Source: a bacterium
GTDB taxonomy: Bacteria > Acidobacteriota > Thermoanaerobaculia > Multivoradales > JAHEKO01
NCBI GenBank assembly: GCA_024224155.1
Contig: JAAENP010000311.1
Location: 1-64,000 of the forward strand
Direction: 5' to 3'
Length of the DNA: 64,000 bases
Part shown: one piece after another, positions 23,344 through 31,367 of the stretch
Numbering within the stretch: position 1 is the stretch's first letter
Layout of the letters: each line of letters opens with the position of its first letter
Notes under the pieces: model-generated
Told to the model about the DNA's origin: nothing
The model's database searches: none
Seen by the model: the letters and a program-made list of their open reading frames with translations, nothing else
Translations under genes and position numbers: made by a program

Positions 23344-24005
23344 GCAGCCGGCTCGACCAGGATCTTTGCCGCGGCTCTCAAGCCCAGGCTCAGGCCGACG
23401 CCTTCGGACATCTCCAGCCTCATGGCGTCGGCGGCCCGGTCGAGTTCGAGGACGCGCACGCGGCTGCCCAGCTTCAAGCCCTCGCGCTCGAGGAGCTGAA
23501 GGAACTCGGCGCTCTGGTCGACGATCCGCGCGACGACGACGTCCTCGCCCACGCCGGTGCGCGCCAGCGAGGACTGGTCCAGAGTCGGCACTTCGCCACC
23601 GGCGGTGGGAATCGGGTCCCCATGAGGATCGACGGTCGGCCCGCCGAGCATCTCGTCCATTAGCTCGAGCAGACGGTCCGAAACCGCGTGCTCGAGGCGC
23701 TCGGCCTCGGGGTGAACCTCGCTCCAGCCCATGCCCATGACCTGGACCAGAAACAGCTCGATCAGACGGTGCCGGCGCAGAACGTGGAGAGCCAGCTGCC
23801 GGCCGGAGTCGGTGAGCAGCACGCCGCTGTAGGGCTCGTAGTCGACCAGGCCGCTGTCGGCCAGGGTCTTGACCATGGTCGTGACCGTGCCCGGCGTGAG
23901 CTCGAGAGCGGCCGCGATCCGGCCCATGCCGACTCTCCTCCCCGGCTCGCGCTGCTCCTCGAGCGAGATCTGCTTGAGGTAGTCCTCGACGGTACTGGTC
24001 GGCAT
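23340..24005 (-). CDS. DtxR/MntR-family metal-dependent regulator
   Basis: 221 residues. N-terminal winged helix (VGMGRIAAALELTPGTVTTM, VKTLADSGLVDYEPYSGVLL) is followed by the metal-binding and dimerisation domain (RRHRLIELFLVQVMGMGWSE, VHPEAERLEHAVSD) with the expected His/Glu/Cys-type ligands, here Met/His/Glu. It ends with a FeoA/SH3-like domain (about 150-218). Such regulators repress iron or manganese genes when the metal is bound. The downstream synthase-like gene overlaps it by four bases. No obvious operator is seen upstream. Confidence 0.88.
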   Translation of the reverse strand: MPTSTVEDYLKQISLEEQREPGRRVGMGRIAAALELTPGTVTTMVKTLADSGLVDYEPYSGVLLTDSGRQLALHVLRRHRLIELFLVQVMGMGWSEVHPEAERLEHAVSDRLLELMDEMLGGPTVDPHGDPIPTAGGEVPTLDQSSLARTGVGEDVVVARIVDQSAEFLQLLEREGLKLGSRVRVLELDRAADAMRLEMSEGVGLSLGLRAAAKILVEPAA

Positions 24006-24041
24006 CGCGCTGTCATTCCTCGAGACGGCCTCGAGAGGGTC

Positions 24042-24776
24042 TCAGAGAGTATCTCCCGGAGCCAGCTCGACGACACTGCAGTCGATCCCGAGAGTGGCGA
24101 CTTGCGATCGAAACTCGGCCGGCGTCCCGGTGAGAACGGGAAAGGTGCCGAAGTGGATCGGGACCGCTTGCTCGAGACCGAGGAATTTGCAGGCCAGCGC
24201 GGCTTCGCGTGGACCCATCGTGAACAGATCGCCTACCGGAACAAAGCCCAAGGTCGGCCGGTAGAGCTCGGCGATGAGCTTCATGTCGGAAAAGACCGCG
24301 GTGTCGCCGGCATGATAAAAGCAGAATCCCTCCGCAGTTCGAACGCAGTAGCCCGAGGCGACACCGCCGTCGAAGATCTCGCCACCCGGTTGCTCGCCAG
24401 CATCTTCGATGATGCCCGAGGAATGATCCGCACGCACCATGGTCACTTCCAGACCCAGAACGTTCTGGCTGCCGCCGAGCCCCATCGGCGCCAGGTTCTC
24501 TACGCCCTTGGACCCGAGCCAGTTGCAGATCTCGAAACTCGCGACGACTTTCTTTGGTTGATGACGCCTGGCGAGCTCGACCGCATCACCCATGTGGTCC
24601 ATGTGGGCGTGGGTGATCAAGAACGCGTCGATCTTGTCGAACTCGTAGAGCGACTCCGGACACATCGGATTGCCCTCGACCCAGGGATCGATCAGTACCG
24701 TCTGGCCGTCGAGCAGCTGGACTCCGACCGTGGAGTGTCCGTAGTAGAGGAACTTCGGGCGTGCGACATCAGGCAT
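24042..24776 (-). CDS. UPF0173-type metal-dependent hydrolase (beta-lactamase fold)
   Basis: 244 residues from the ATG at 24774-24776 behind GGAGGGAAATCACC; a longer open frame upstream is the antisense of lpxA and is rejected. The metal motif is THAHMDHMGD, with further ligands in MVRADHSSG, FYHAGDTAVF and VPIHFGTFPVL. This arrangement is typical of the UPF0173/YtkL group. The substrate is unknown, and the cytoplasm is expected as there is no signal peptide. The gene is divergent from lpxA. Confidence 0.88.
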   Translation of the reverse strand: MPDVARPKFLYYGHSTVGVQLLDGQTVLIDPWVEGNPMCPESLYEFDKIDAFLITHAHMDHMGDAVELARRHQPKKVVASFEICNWLGSKGVENLAPMGLGGSQNVLGLEVTMVRADHSSGIIEDAGEQPGGEIFDGGVASGYCVRTAEGFCFYHAGDTAVFSDMKLIAELYRPTLGFVPVGDLFTMGPREAALACKFLGLEQAVPIHFGTFPVLTGTPAEFRSQVATLGIDCSVVELAPGDTL

Positions 24777-24836
24777 GGTGATTTCCCTCCAAGGCCCCCC
24801 GGCTATTGTAGCCCCGTAATAAGATCGTCGGAGGCC

Positions 24837-25619
24837 ATGCCCGAGACCTTGATTCACCCCACCGCCGCGGTCGCAAAAACGGCAGCGCTGGGCACCGGCG
24901 TGCGGATCGGACCGTTCGCGGTGGTCGAGGATCACGTCGAGATCGGGGATGAATGCATCCTCGACGCGCACGCAGTGATCCGGCCCTTCGTGCGGATGGG
25001 CGCTCGCAACCGGGTCTACTCGAACGCGGTTCTGGGTGGCGAGCCGCAGGACGTGTTGTTCAGCGGCGAACCGACGGGCCTCGAGATCGGCGAGGAGAAC
25101 CTGTTCCGCGAAGCCTCCACCGTCCATCGGGCCACCAACCCGGAGCGGCCCACCCGAGTCGGCTCCGGTTGCATGCTCATGGTCAACGTCCACATCGGGC
25201 ACGACTGCCAGCTCGGCGACAACATCGTCCTCACCAACGACACCAACCTCGCCGGGCACGTCGAGGTCGGCGACGGCGTGCTCATGGGCGGCATGGCCCA
25301 GGTGCATCAGTTCGTCAGGGTCGGGCGCCAGGCCATGGTCGCCGGCTCGACCTCGCTCGCGAGAGATGCCCTACCCTACGCGTTCATGTGGGGGATCCTT
25401 GCGCGCCACTACCGCTTGAACACGATCGGCCTGCGCCGCTCGGGAATCAAAGGTGATCGCTACAGGGAGCTGCAGAAGGCCTATCGCGCGCTATGCGACG
25501 GTCAGCCGCTCGATGACCTCGAGGCAACCGAGGAGATCGAGTACCTCCGGCGCTGGTTGGCGGCACCGTCGAAACGCGGCCTGGCCGGATTCGCCAAACG
25601 GGGCGAGAAGGAAGGCTAG
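24837..25619 (+). CDS. lpxA: Acyl-[ACP]-UDP-N-acetylglucosamine O-acyltransferase LpxA
   Basis: First step of lipid A synthesis: transfers a 3-hydroxyacyl chain from ACP to UDP-GlcNAc in the cytoplasm. 260 residues, the usual size. The left-handed beta-helix is built from hexapeptide units (IHPTAAV, GTGVRIGPFAVVEDHVEIGD, VEVGDGVLMGG). The catalytic histidine lies in NVHIGHDCQLGDN and the HQFVRVGR segment is characteristic. The C-terminal helices carry LNTIGLRRSGI. No lpxD, fabZ or lpxB neighbour is present, which is unusual because these genes commonly cluster. It is direct evidence for a lipopolysaccharide outer membrane. Confidence 0.93.
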   Translation: MPETLIHPTAAVAKTAALGTGVRIGPFAVVEDHVEIGDECILDAHAVIRPFVRMGARNRVYSNAVLGGEPQDVLFSGEPTGLEIGEENLFREASTVHRATNPERPTRVGSGCMLMVNVHIGHDCQLGDNIVLTNDTNLAGHVEVGDGVLMGGMAQVHQFVRVGRQAMVAGSTSLARDALPYAFMWGILARHYRLNTIGLRRSGIKGDRYRELQKAYRALCDGQPLDDLEATEEIEYLRRWLAAPSKRGLAGFAKRGEKEG

Positions 25620-25636
25620 AACCGGGAGGGGACTTC

Positions 25637-25661
25637 GGGAACACCATGGAATGGTGTCCCC
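25637..25661. terminator. Hairpin between convergent lpxA and the outer-membrane protein gene
   Basis: GGGAACACCAT-GGA-ATGGTGTCCCC forms an 11-bp stem with one mismatch. It lies between two converging stop codons and could serve both strands. It also belongs to the dispersed GGGGACACC hairpin family, so it may be a repeat used as a terminator. There is no clear U-run. Confidence 0.5.
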
Positions 25662-25669
25662 GGCTGGGA

Positions 25670-26233
25670 TTACCAGCGCAGCATGACGCCGCCGGTGGCC
25701 GCGGGTCCTGCAAAGTCGGACTGGAAGTCGGCGAAGCCGAAGTTGTTGGCCGTGAGGTTCAGCTTGGCCTGGCGGTAGAGAACCTCGCCGAAGACGCCGA
25801 AGCGTTCGCTGACACCCACGTCGACCCCGAGCACCAGGTAGTAGCCGAACTCGTCGTCGACCTCAGGGCCGCCGGCGACCGGAATCTGACCGCCGTCAAA
25901 GACGGCATTGGCGAAGACGAACGAGCCACCGGCGCCCAGATAGGGATCGGCCTTGCCGCCACTATTGAAGTGATAGGCCACACCCAGATCCACCGGGGTC
26001 GCCTCGAGCCGGAACAGAGCGTTGTTGCCGACCTGCGCGAAGGCGTCGAAGAACGCCGCGCGAAACTCGACCTCGACCGATTCAGTCACACCGAAGGCCA
26101 CCTTGAGCCCGAAGCCTTGATCTTCATCGGCATCCTCGGTGTCCCAGTGGGCGACACCCACGCCGATACCTGCGGCCCATGACGGGACGGCCATCAACAG
26201 CGCCAGACCAAGGACGATAGCTAGCTTTTTCAT
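25670..26233 (-). CDS. Outer-membrane beta-barrel protein
   Basis: 187 residues with a signal peptide (KKLAIVLGLALLMAVPSWA-A). The mature part alternates polar and hydrophobic residues in about eight strands: GFGLKVAFGVTESVEVEFRA, VDLGVAYHFNSGG, DPYLGAGGSFVFANAV, FGYYLVLGVDVGVSERF, then VFGEVLYRQAKLNL and a final TGGVMLRW ending in an aromatic residue. This fits an OmpA/OmpW-size eight-stranded barrel. The ligand is unknown. GGGAGGTTGAG precedes the ATG. Confidence 0.8.
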   Translation of the reverse strand: MKKLAIVLGLALLMAVPSWAAGIGVGVAHWDTEDADEDQGFGLKVAFGVTESVEVEFRAAFFDAFAQVGNNALFRLEATPVDLGVAYHFNSGGKADPYLGAGGSFVFANAVFDGGQIPVAGGPEVDDEFGYYLVLGVDVGVSERFGVFGEVLYRQAKLNLTANNFGFADFQSDFAGPAATGGVMLRW

Positions 26234-26393
26234 CTCAACCTCCCATCGTTACCGTACAGCGATGTCCGGCATTGCCCCGCGAGCGGGCGCTCCGAACCAA
26301 GCGAGCCTAACTATGCTTCACTTATAGTACTTTATGTCAAGGGCAGAGGTCACGCCGGGTTGATTCCGGGCCGCTCTCGGCGCTCTGAGAGCC

Positions 26394-27278
26394 TCAGAAG
26401 CCGCTGCCGGGAAGCAGACCGCGCACTTCGGGGAACTTCTCGGCGACCTGACGCGCCGTGGCCGCCCCCCCGCTCTTGCGCAGCAGCTTGAGGATGGCCT
26501 TGGGCGCTTTCGAAGCGCCCCGCTTGGCGATCAGCGCGTTCGCGGCCTCGTAGTATGGGCGCTCGCTCGCCAAGCGAGCACGCCAGAGGTCGTCGCCACT
26601 CGGCGCGCCCAAGGAGGGATCCGGCTCTCGTACCGAGTACACGCGCCGGATCTCCCCGAGCGAGAGGCTTTCGTGGAGGTGCGACGCGGCGAGAGCGACC
26701 ACGTGGGCGGCGAGATTCAGCACGTCGGGGTCGGCACCGGCGAAACCGGATCGCTCGAGTAAAGTCCTAGCGCCGACTCCCTGGGCCAGGAGGTCTGTGA
26801 GCAGCAGGCTCGCGGCCTCGGCACTCGATCCGTGAAGTGGATGGCCCTCGAGCTGTGGCAGCGGTCCCTCCAGAAGCGCACGCCACAGGGTCACCGTGCC
26901 GAAGTCTCCCCACGCGCAGAGGGCGACCTCCCCGTTGGACAGCCGAACGGGCAAGCCGTAGGGAACGGCCAGATCGAGCGACTCCCAGTCGGTCCGAGAA
27001 AGAAGCACCGCAGCGATGGGCATGGCGTCCTTGTTCCATTTCCGGAAGTCCGCGGCGAGCAGCGCGAATCGTTGCTGCACGTGAGACGCGCGATCGAGGG
27101 CTCCGGGCGAGTAGCGCACCAGGGCAAGCCTGTCGCCGACGTCGAGCAGGTACGGCAGCGGCTTGGACCGACTCTCCTGGCCGGCACCGGGTGAGGAACT
27201 CGCGACGCCGGCCAACACCGCCACCGTCAGGATGGCAACGGCGGACGCTCGCGCACAGATGGGGGCCGGATCACTCAC
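26394..27278 (-). CDS. Exported hypothetical protein
   Basis: 294 residues starting at a GTG. The signal peptide or anchor is ASAVAILTVAVLAGVASSSP. The mature part has LPYLLDVGDRLALVRYSPGA, MPIAAVLLSRTDWESL and GVGARTLLERSGFAGADP, then a run of helices ending VAEKFPEVRGLLP. It contains HVVALAASHLHESL, but not a clean HExxH, so I do not call it a peptidase. TAGACT on the minus strand (27286-27291) is seven bases ahead of the GTG with no Shine-Dalgarno site. It is divergent from the dehydrogenase at 27323. Confidence 0.6.
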   Translation of the reverse strand: MSDPAPICARASAVAILTVAVLAGVASSSPGAGQESRSKPLPYLLDVGDRLALVRYSPGALDRASHVQQRFALLAADFRKWNKDAMPIAAVLLSRTDWESLDLAVPYGLPVRLSNGEVALCAWGDFGTVTLWRALLEGPLPQLEGHPLHGSSAEAASLLLTDLLAQGVGARTLLERSGFAGADPDVLNLAAHVVALAASHLHESLSLGEIRRVYSVREPDPSLGAPSGDDLWRARLASERPYYEAANALIAKRGASKAPKAILKLLRKSGGAATARQVAEKFPEVRGLLPGSGF

Positions 27279-27285
27279 CGCACAC

Positions 27286-27314
27286 AGTCTAGCCCGATTG
27301 GCGCTTGCTAGACT
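27286..27314. promoter_or_regulatory. Back-to-back TAGACT boxes of a divergent leaderless gene pair
   Basis: On the minus strand TAGACT (27286-27291) is seven bases before the GTG of the 26394-27278 gene. On the plus strand TAGACT (27309-27314) is eight bases before the GTG at 27323. The two boxes are 17 bases apart, so each sits where the other promoter's -35 element would be. Confidence 0.5.
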
Positions 27315-27322
27315 CGCGTTCG

Positions 27323-28357
27323 GTGCAGGCGTTCAGAATCAGTGAGCACGGCGGCCCCGAAGTCCTGGAATGGGTCTCGCTGCCGGATCCCGAGCCGAGA
27401 GCCGACCAGGTCCTGGTGGAGGTTCGAGCCTGCGCCCTCAACCGGCTCGATCTATGGGTGAGAAACGGCGTTCCGGGGCACGAGTTCCCGCTGCCGCTCA
27501 TCCCCGGTTCCGAGGTGGCCGGGACCATCGCCGTCGTCGGAGAAGCGATCGAGGATCTCGAGATCGGAACCGACGTACTGATCGCGCCCGGGGTTTCCTG
27601 TGGCGTCTGCGATCGCTGTATGGCGGGCATCGACATGCTCTGCCCGAGCTACGGCATCCTCGGTGAGCACTGCGACGGCGGCTACGCCGAGCTCGTCGCC
27701 GTGCCGAGACGCAACATTCTGCCGCTCCCCAAGGGACTCTCGCACGCCGAGGCCGCCGCTATTCCGCTGGTCTTCATGACCGCCTGGCACATGCTGGTCG
27801 CGCGGGCGAGGCTCGAGCCGCTGGAAGACATCCTCATCCATGCGGCCGGCTCCGGGGTTTCGAGCGCCGGCATTCAGATCGCCAGGCTCCTCGGAGCCCG
27901 GAACATCTTCGTGACGGCCTCGACCGACGCAAAGCTCGACAAAGCCCGCAAGCTCGGCGCGACCCATACGATCAACTACACGCATGAAGACTTTGCGCGC
28001 GTGGTCCGCAAGGCCACGGGGGGCAAGGGTGTCGAAGTCGTCTTCGACCACGTCGGCGGCAAAACCTTCGAAGACAGCGTCAAGGCGCTGGCGTGGGCGG
28101 GCAGAATCGTCATCTGCGGCGCCACCACGGACCACCAGGCGAAGGTCAATCTGCGCGCGGTGTTCTACAAAAGCCTCTCGGTTCTGGGCTCGACGATGGG
28201 CAGCCAGTCGGAGCTCAGAACTCTGATCGGTCACGTCGAGCACGGAGACCTCGCGCCGGTGCTCGACCGGACGCTGCCGCTGCGCGAAGCGCCCGAGGCG
28301 CAGCGCCTTCTCGAGCAGCGCGAGCTCTTCGGAAAAATCGTCCTGACTCGAACCTGA
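27323..28357 (+). CDS. Zinc-type medium-chain alcohol dehydrogenase/quinone reductase family protein
   Basis: 344 residues from the GTG at 27323. The N-terminal catalytic domain has the Cys/Asn-containing ACALNRLDLWVRNG, PGSEVAGTIAVVGE, and a structural zinc site with four cysteines in GVSCGVCDRCMAGIDMLC. The Rossmann domain has the variant ILIHAAGSGVSSAGIQIARL, followed by DHVGGKTFEDSVKA. The substrate is unknown; the family oxidises alcohols or reduces enones with NAD(P)H. An in-frame TTG at 27305 is less likely because TAGACT (27309-27314) just before the GTG looks like a -10 box. Confidence 0.85.
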   Translation: MQAFRISEHGGPEVLEWVSLPDPEPRADQVLVEVRACALNRLDLWVRNGVPGHEFPLPLIPGSEVAGTIAVVGEAIEDLEIGTDVLIAPGVSCGVCDRCMAGIDMLCPSYGILGEHCDGGYAELVAVPRRNILPLPKGLSHAEAAAIPLVFMTAWHMLVARARLEPLEDILIHAAGSGVSSAGIQIARLLGARNIFVTASTDAKLDKARKLGATHTINYTHEDFARVVRKATGGKGVEVVFDHVGGKTFEDSVKALAWAGRIVICGATTDHQAKVNLRAVFYKSLSVLGSTMGSQSELRTLIGHVEHGDLAPVLDRTLPLREAPEAQRLLEQRELFGKIVLTRT

Positions 28358-28360
28358 GCG

Positions 28361-31276
28361 TTGTCGCCGCGCCGGAGAGTCCTCGTCACCGTGGCGGTCG
28401 TTCTCTCGGGAGCGGCGGCACTCGTCTACGAGGTCGTCTGGACGCGGCAGCTGTCCGTTTTCCTGGGAATCACCATCCGCGCCGAGGCCATCGTGCTGGC
28501 GGCGTTCATGCTCGGCCTGGCACTGGGCAGCCGTGTGCTCGGCCGGCATGCCGACCGGATTCGCCGCCCGCTGCTTCTCTTTGCGGGTCTCGAAGCCGCG
28601 ATCGGCCTCTATGGCCTCGCCAGCTCGAGACTCCTGCCGCAGCTCGCTCCCTGGTACGCGCAGTTCGCGAGAGCGACGGAGCTGGCGACTCCCACCGGCG
28701 ACGTCACTCGCTTCCTCACGGCCGCCGCGGCCCTGCTGCTTCCTACGTTTCTGATGGGAGGAACCATCCCGGCGCTGGTCCGCGGCCGGCTTCCGGCCGG
28801 TCCTACCGGGCGGCACCCTAAGACCCGGAAGCCAACCGAATCGTTGGGCTCCGTGATCGGCAGCATCTACGCGCTCAACACGCTCGGGGCGGCCATCGGT
28901 GCGTTCGCGGCCGGATTCGTGCTGCTGCCCACCCTGGGTACGACCCACACTCTGCTGACCGCCGCCGCCGTCAACCTGGCGATCTCCCTTGCACTCTGGG
29001 CCGAAGCCCGGGAGCCGACCGGGGGTCCCGAGGTCCATGGGGAGGGCGCCTCGGGTTCCCGACCGAAACCGACCCCCGAGCCTTTCAAAACTAACACCGC
29101 TCTGACTGCTTTTGCGGTTTTCGGCGCCGCCGCTCTCGCCATTCAGCTGGGCTGGATTCAGGCTCTGACCCAGATTCTGGGTTCGAGCGTCTACGCCTTC
29201 AGCCTGACGCTGTCGGCTTACCTGGCCGGCCTGGCGGCGGGCGGCTTCGTCTTCGCGACCTGGGCCAGGAACCGATCAAGACAATTCTCCTCCATCGCAC
29301 CATGGATCGCCGCCGCCTCGGCCATCGCCGTGGTCCTGGGCCTGCTGGCGTTCGATCGCCTGCCCGGTCTGTTCCTCCAGGCCTTCCGCTGGAATCTCGA
29401 GAGCCAGCTTGGCTGGCTGGTGGTCTTCTCGTTCTTGCTCGTCTGGTGCCTGGTTTTGATCCCGACCGCGCTCTTCGGCTTCCTGTCACCGCTGATCGCG
29501 AGCGGCTGCTCGCCGCGGCAGCGAACGGCGGGTGAGGACGTCGGTACGGCCTATGCCGTCAACACCGCCGGCACGACGCTGGGCGCACTGGCCGCGGGCT
29601 TCTGGCTCTTGCCCAACGTCGGGCTCCAGAACACACTTCTCCTCGGAGCGGTCGGCCTGGCGGCCTGCGGCGCTCTGCTCCTGGTCGCCGGGCGTCCGCG
29701 GACTCGATGGGCGACCGCCAAGGGTTCCGGGGGTCTTCTGGTATTCACGCTCGCCGCCGCGCTGACCCCACGTTGGGACCCGGTGCTCACCACCAGCGGG
29801 CCATTCATCAACGCCAGCCGAATCCTCGACCTGCCGGCCGGCACGAGCTTCCGCGAGGCCCTCAGAAAGCGCAACCGCATCGTGTTCTACCGTGAGAGCG
29901 CCGTCGGATCGGTTTCGGTCCGCGATGTCGCCGGCGACCGCCTTCTGGTCATCAACGGCAAGACCGACGGCAGCCGTTCCGGCGACAGCCGAACGCAGCT
30001 GGCGCTCGGGCACCTACCGGCTCTCCTCCACCGCAACCCCGAGCGAGTGCTGGTGATCGGCTTCGGCACCGGCATGACCCCGGCCGCGGTTTCGGCTCAT
30101 CCCGAAGTCGAGCGCCTGGACGTGATCGAGATCTCGCCCGAGGTCGTCGAGGCGTCGCGCTTCTTCGCGGCCGAAAACCGCGGCGTGCTGTTCGACGCGA
30201 AACTGCGTTTGAAGTTCGCCGACGCTCGCAACTTTCTTCTCGCCAGCGACAGCACGATCAGCAGATGGGACGTGATCATCTCCGAGCCGTCGAACCCCTG
30301 GATCAGCGGAGTCGCCAATCTGTTCACGCGCGAGTACTTCGAGCTGGCCCGAAAACGGCTGGCGCCCAACGGCGTCATGGGCCAGTGGTTTCAGAGCTAC
30401 GGCATGTCGAGCGAAGACCTGCGCTCGGTCGTCGGGACGTTTTCCGAGGTCTTCACGCAGGTCACGATCTGGGCGCCGCAACCGGGGGACCTGATCCTCG
30501 TCGGCAGCGACGAGCCGCACGCTCTCGACGGCACACGAGCGCGGCGGCTGAATCGGCTACCGGGCGCGAGCGAGGACATGAGCGTGGCCGGCTGGAACGG
30601 CATCGAGGACTTCGCCCGCATGCTGCTGCTCGATTCGGGCGCCGCTCGAACCTTCGGCGCCGACGCTCCGGCCAACACGGACGAGCATCCCCGGGTCGAG
30701 TTCAACGCGCCTCGGAACATGTACCGGGAGACCACTTTCGCCAACCTGCTGGAGCTGGTGGAGCACGCCCGGCAAACCGGAGCCGGTGGCCCGTCGCCGT
30801 ATGCCGTGGTTCCGATCCGGGACGGTCGAACGAACAGGAAGACGGCCTTCGGCCTCACCGCAATCGACAATGACCTGATTCCCGAGCTGCGCATCCAATG
30901 GGTGTCGTTGCGCGCGGCCGCGCCAACGGCGCTGCCCACGTTGGGCGTCAGCCTGCGTCGCGTGATCGTGCCGGTCGTCTCTGACGGCGCCGCCGCGGGT
31001 GCCGAGATCGAGGTTCTGAGCGAAGCCGAGGCACCGGGCCGCCCGAGACTCGAAGGGCGGATCGAGAACCTCTCGGAATCGACCATCGCGAGCTTTCAAG
31101 AGGGGGCGCTGGCCGACCGCGTGCCGACCGTGCGCGGGATTCCTGCTCGCAGAAAGGGGGACGTCGTCATCGCCTGGGCCTGCCCCCAACCCGAGCCGCC
31201 CTTCAGGACCTACCTGGCTTTGGTTCCAGATGACGGAATCGAGAGGTTCGAACGCTCGCTCACGTGCGCCGGCTAG
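28361..31276 (+). CDS. Fused multi-spanning membrane protein and spermidine-synthase-like domain
   Basis: 971 residues from a TTG at 28361 (a GTG at 28391 is an alternative). Residues 1 to about 470 carry roughly 14 membrane segments in an MFS-like layout (LVYEVVWTRQLSVFLGITIR at the start is characteristic). Residues about 550-780 form a spermidine-synthase-type Rossmann methyltransferase-like domain: VLVIGFGTGMTPAAVSAHPE, LDVIEISPEVVEASRFF, WDVIISEPSNPWISGVANLF. The aminopropyltransferase aspartates are not clearly present, and no SpeD/SpeE partner is nearby, so polyamine synthesis is doubtful. The remaining C-terminal part is extra. Family function is not established. Confidence 0.8.
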   Translation: MSPRRRVLVTVAVVLSGAAALVYEVVWTRQLSVFLGITIRAEAIVLAAFMLGLALGSRVLGRHADRIRRPLLLFAGLEAAIGLYGLASSRLLPQLAPWYAQFARATELATPTGDVTRFLTAAAALLLPTFLMGGTIPALVRGRLPAGPTGRHPKTRKPTESLGSVIGSIYALNTLGAAIGAFAAGFVLLPTLGTTHTLLTAAAVNLAISLALWAEAREPTGGPEVHGEGASGSRPKPTPEPFKTNTALTAFAVFGAAALAIQLGWIQALTQILGSSVYAFSLTLSAYLAGLAAGGFVFATWARNRSRQFSSIAPWIAAASAIAVVLGLLAFDRLPGLFLQAFRWNLESQLGWLVVFSFLLVWCLVLIPTALFGFLSPLIASGCSPRQRTAGEDVGTAYAVNTAGTTLGALAAGFWLLPNVGLQNTLLLGAVGLAACGALLLVAGRPRTRWATAKGSGGLLVFTLAAALTPRWDPVLTTSGPFINASRILDLPAGTSFREALRKRNRIVFYRESAVGSVSVRDVAGDRLLVINGKTDGSRSGDSRTQLALGHLPALLHRNPERVLVIGFGTGMTPAAVSAHPEVERLDVIEISPEVVEASRFFAAENRGVLFDAKLRLKFADARNFLLASDSTISRWDVIISEPSNPWISGVANLFTREYFELARKRLAPNGVMGQWFQSYGMSSEDLRSVVGTFSEVFTQVTIWAPQPGDLILVGSDEPHALDGTRARRLNRLPGASEDMSVAGWNGIEDFARMLLLDSGAARTFGADAPANTDEHPRVEFNAPRNMYRETTFANLLELVEHARQTGAGGPSPYAVVPIRDGRTNRKTAFGLTAIDNDLIPELRIQWVSLRAAAPTALPTLGVSLRRVIVPVVSDGAAAGAEIEVLSEAEAPGRPRLEGRIENLSESTIASFQEGALADRVPTVRGIPARRKGDVVIAWACPQPEPPFRTYLALVPDDGIERFERSLTCAG

Positions 31277-31279
31277 ATC

Positions 31280-31305
31280 GGGGACACGATTCTCATGGTG
31301 TCCCC
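31280..31305. repeat. GGGGACAC hairpin repeat
   Basis: GGGGACAC (31280-31287) and GTGTCCCC (31298-31305) flank a ten-base loop, followed by TCCCGATTGGTTTTG. Same family as 22119-22143 and 60743-60767, which share the loop start GATTC. It is just after the stop of the membrane/spermidine-synthase-like gene and may aid termination. Confidence 0.6.
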
Positions 31306-31367
31306 TCCCGATTGGTTTTGCCTGCGAGGCTGGCCCATCCTGCGGATCTCAGCGATACACTCACCAC

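Noticed and set aside
24777-25307. N-terminal extension of the UPF0173 hydrolase
   Set aside because: It would be antisense to lpxA, and the ATG at 24776 has a good ribosome-binding site and the family's normal start.
27452-29038. A 528-codon minus-strand frame spanning two plus-strand genes
   Set aside because: It crosses the junction of two well-supported genes and shows only charged low-complexity sequence.
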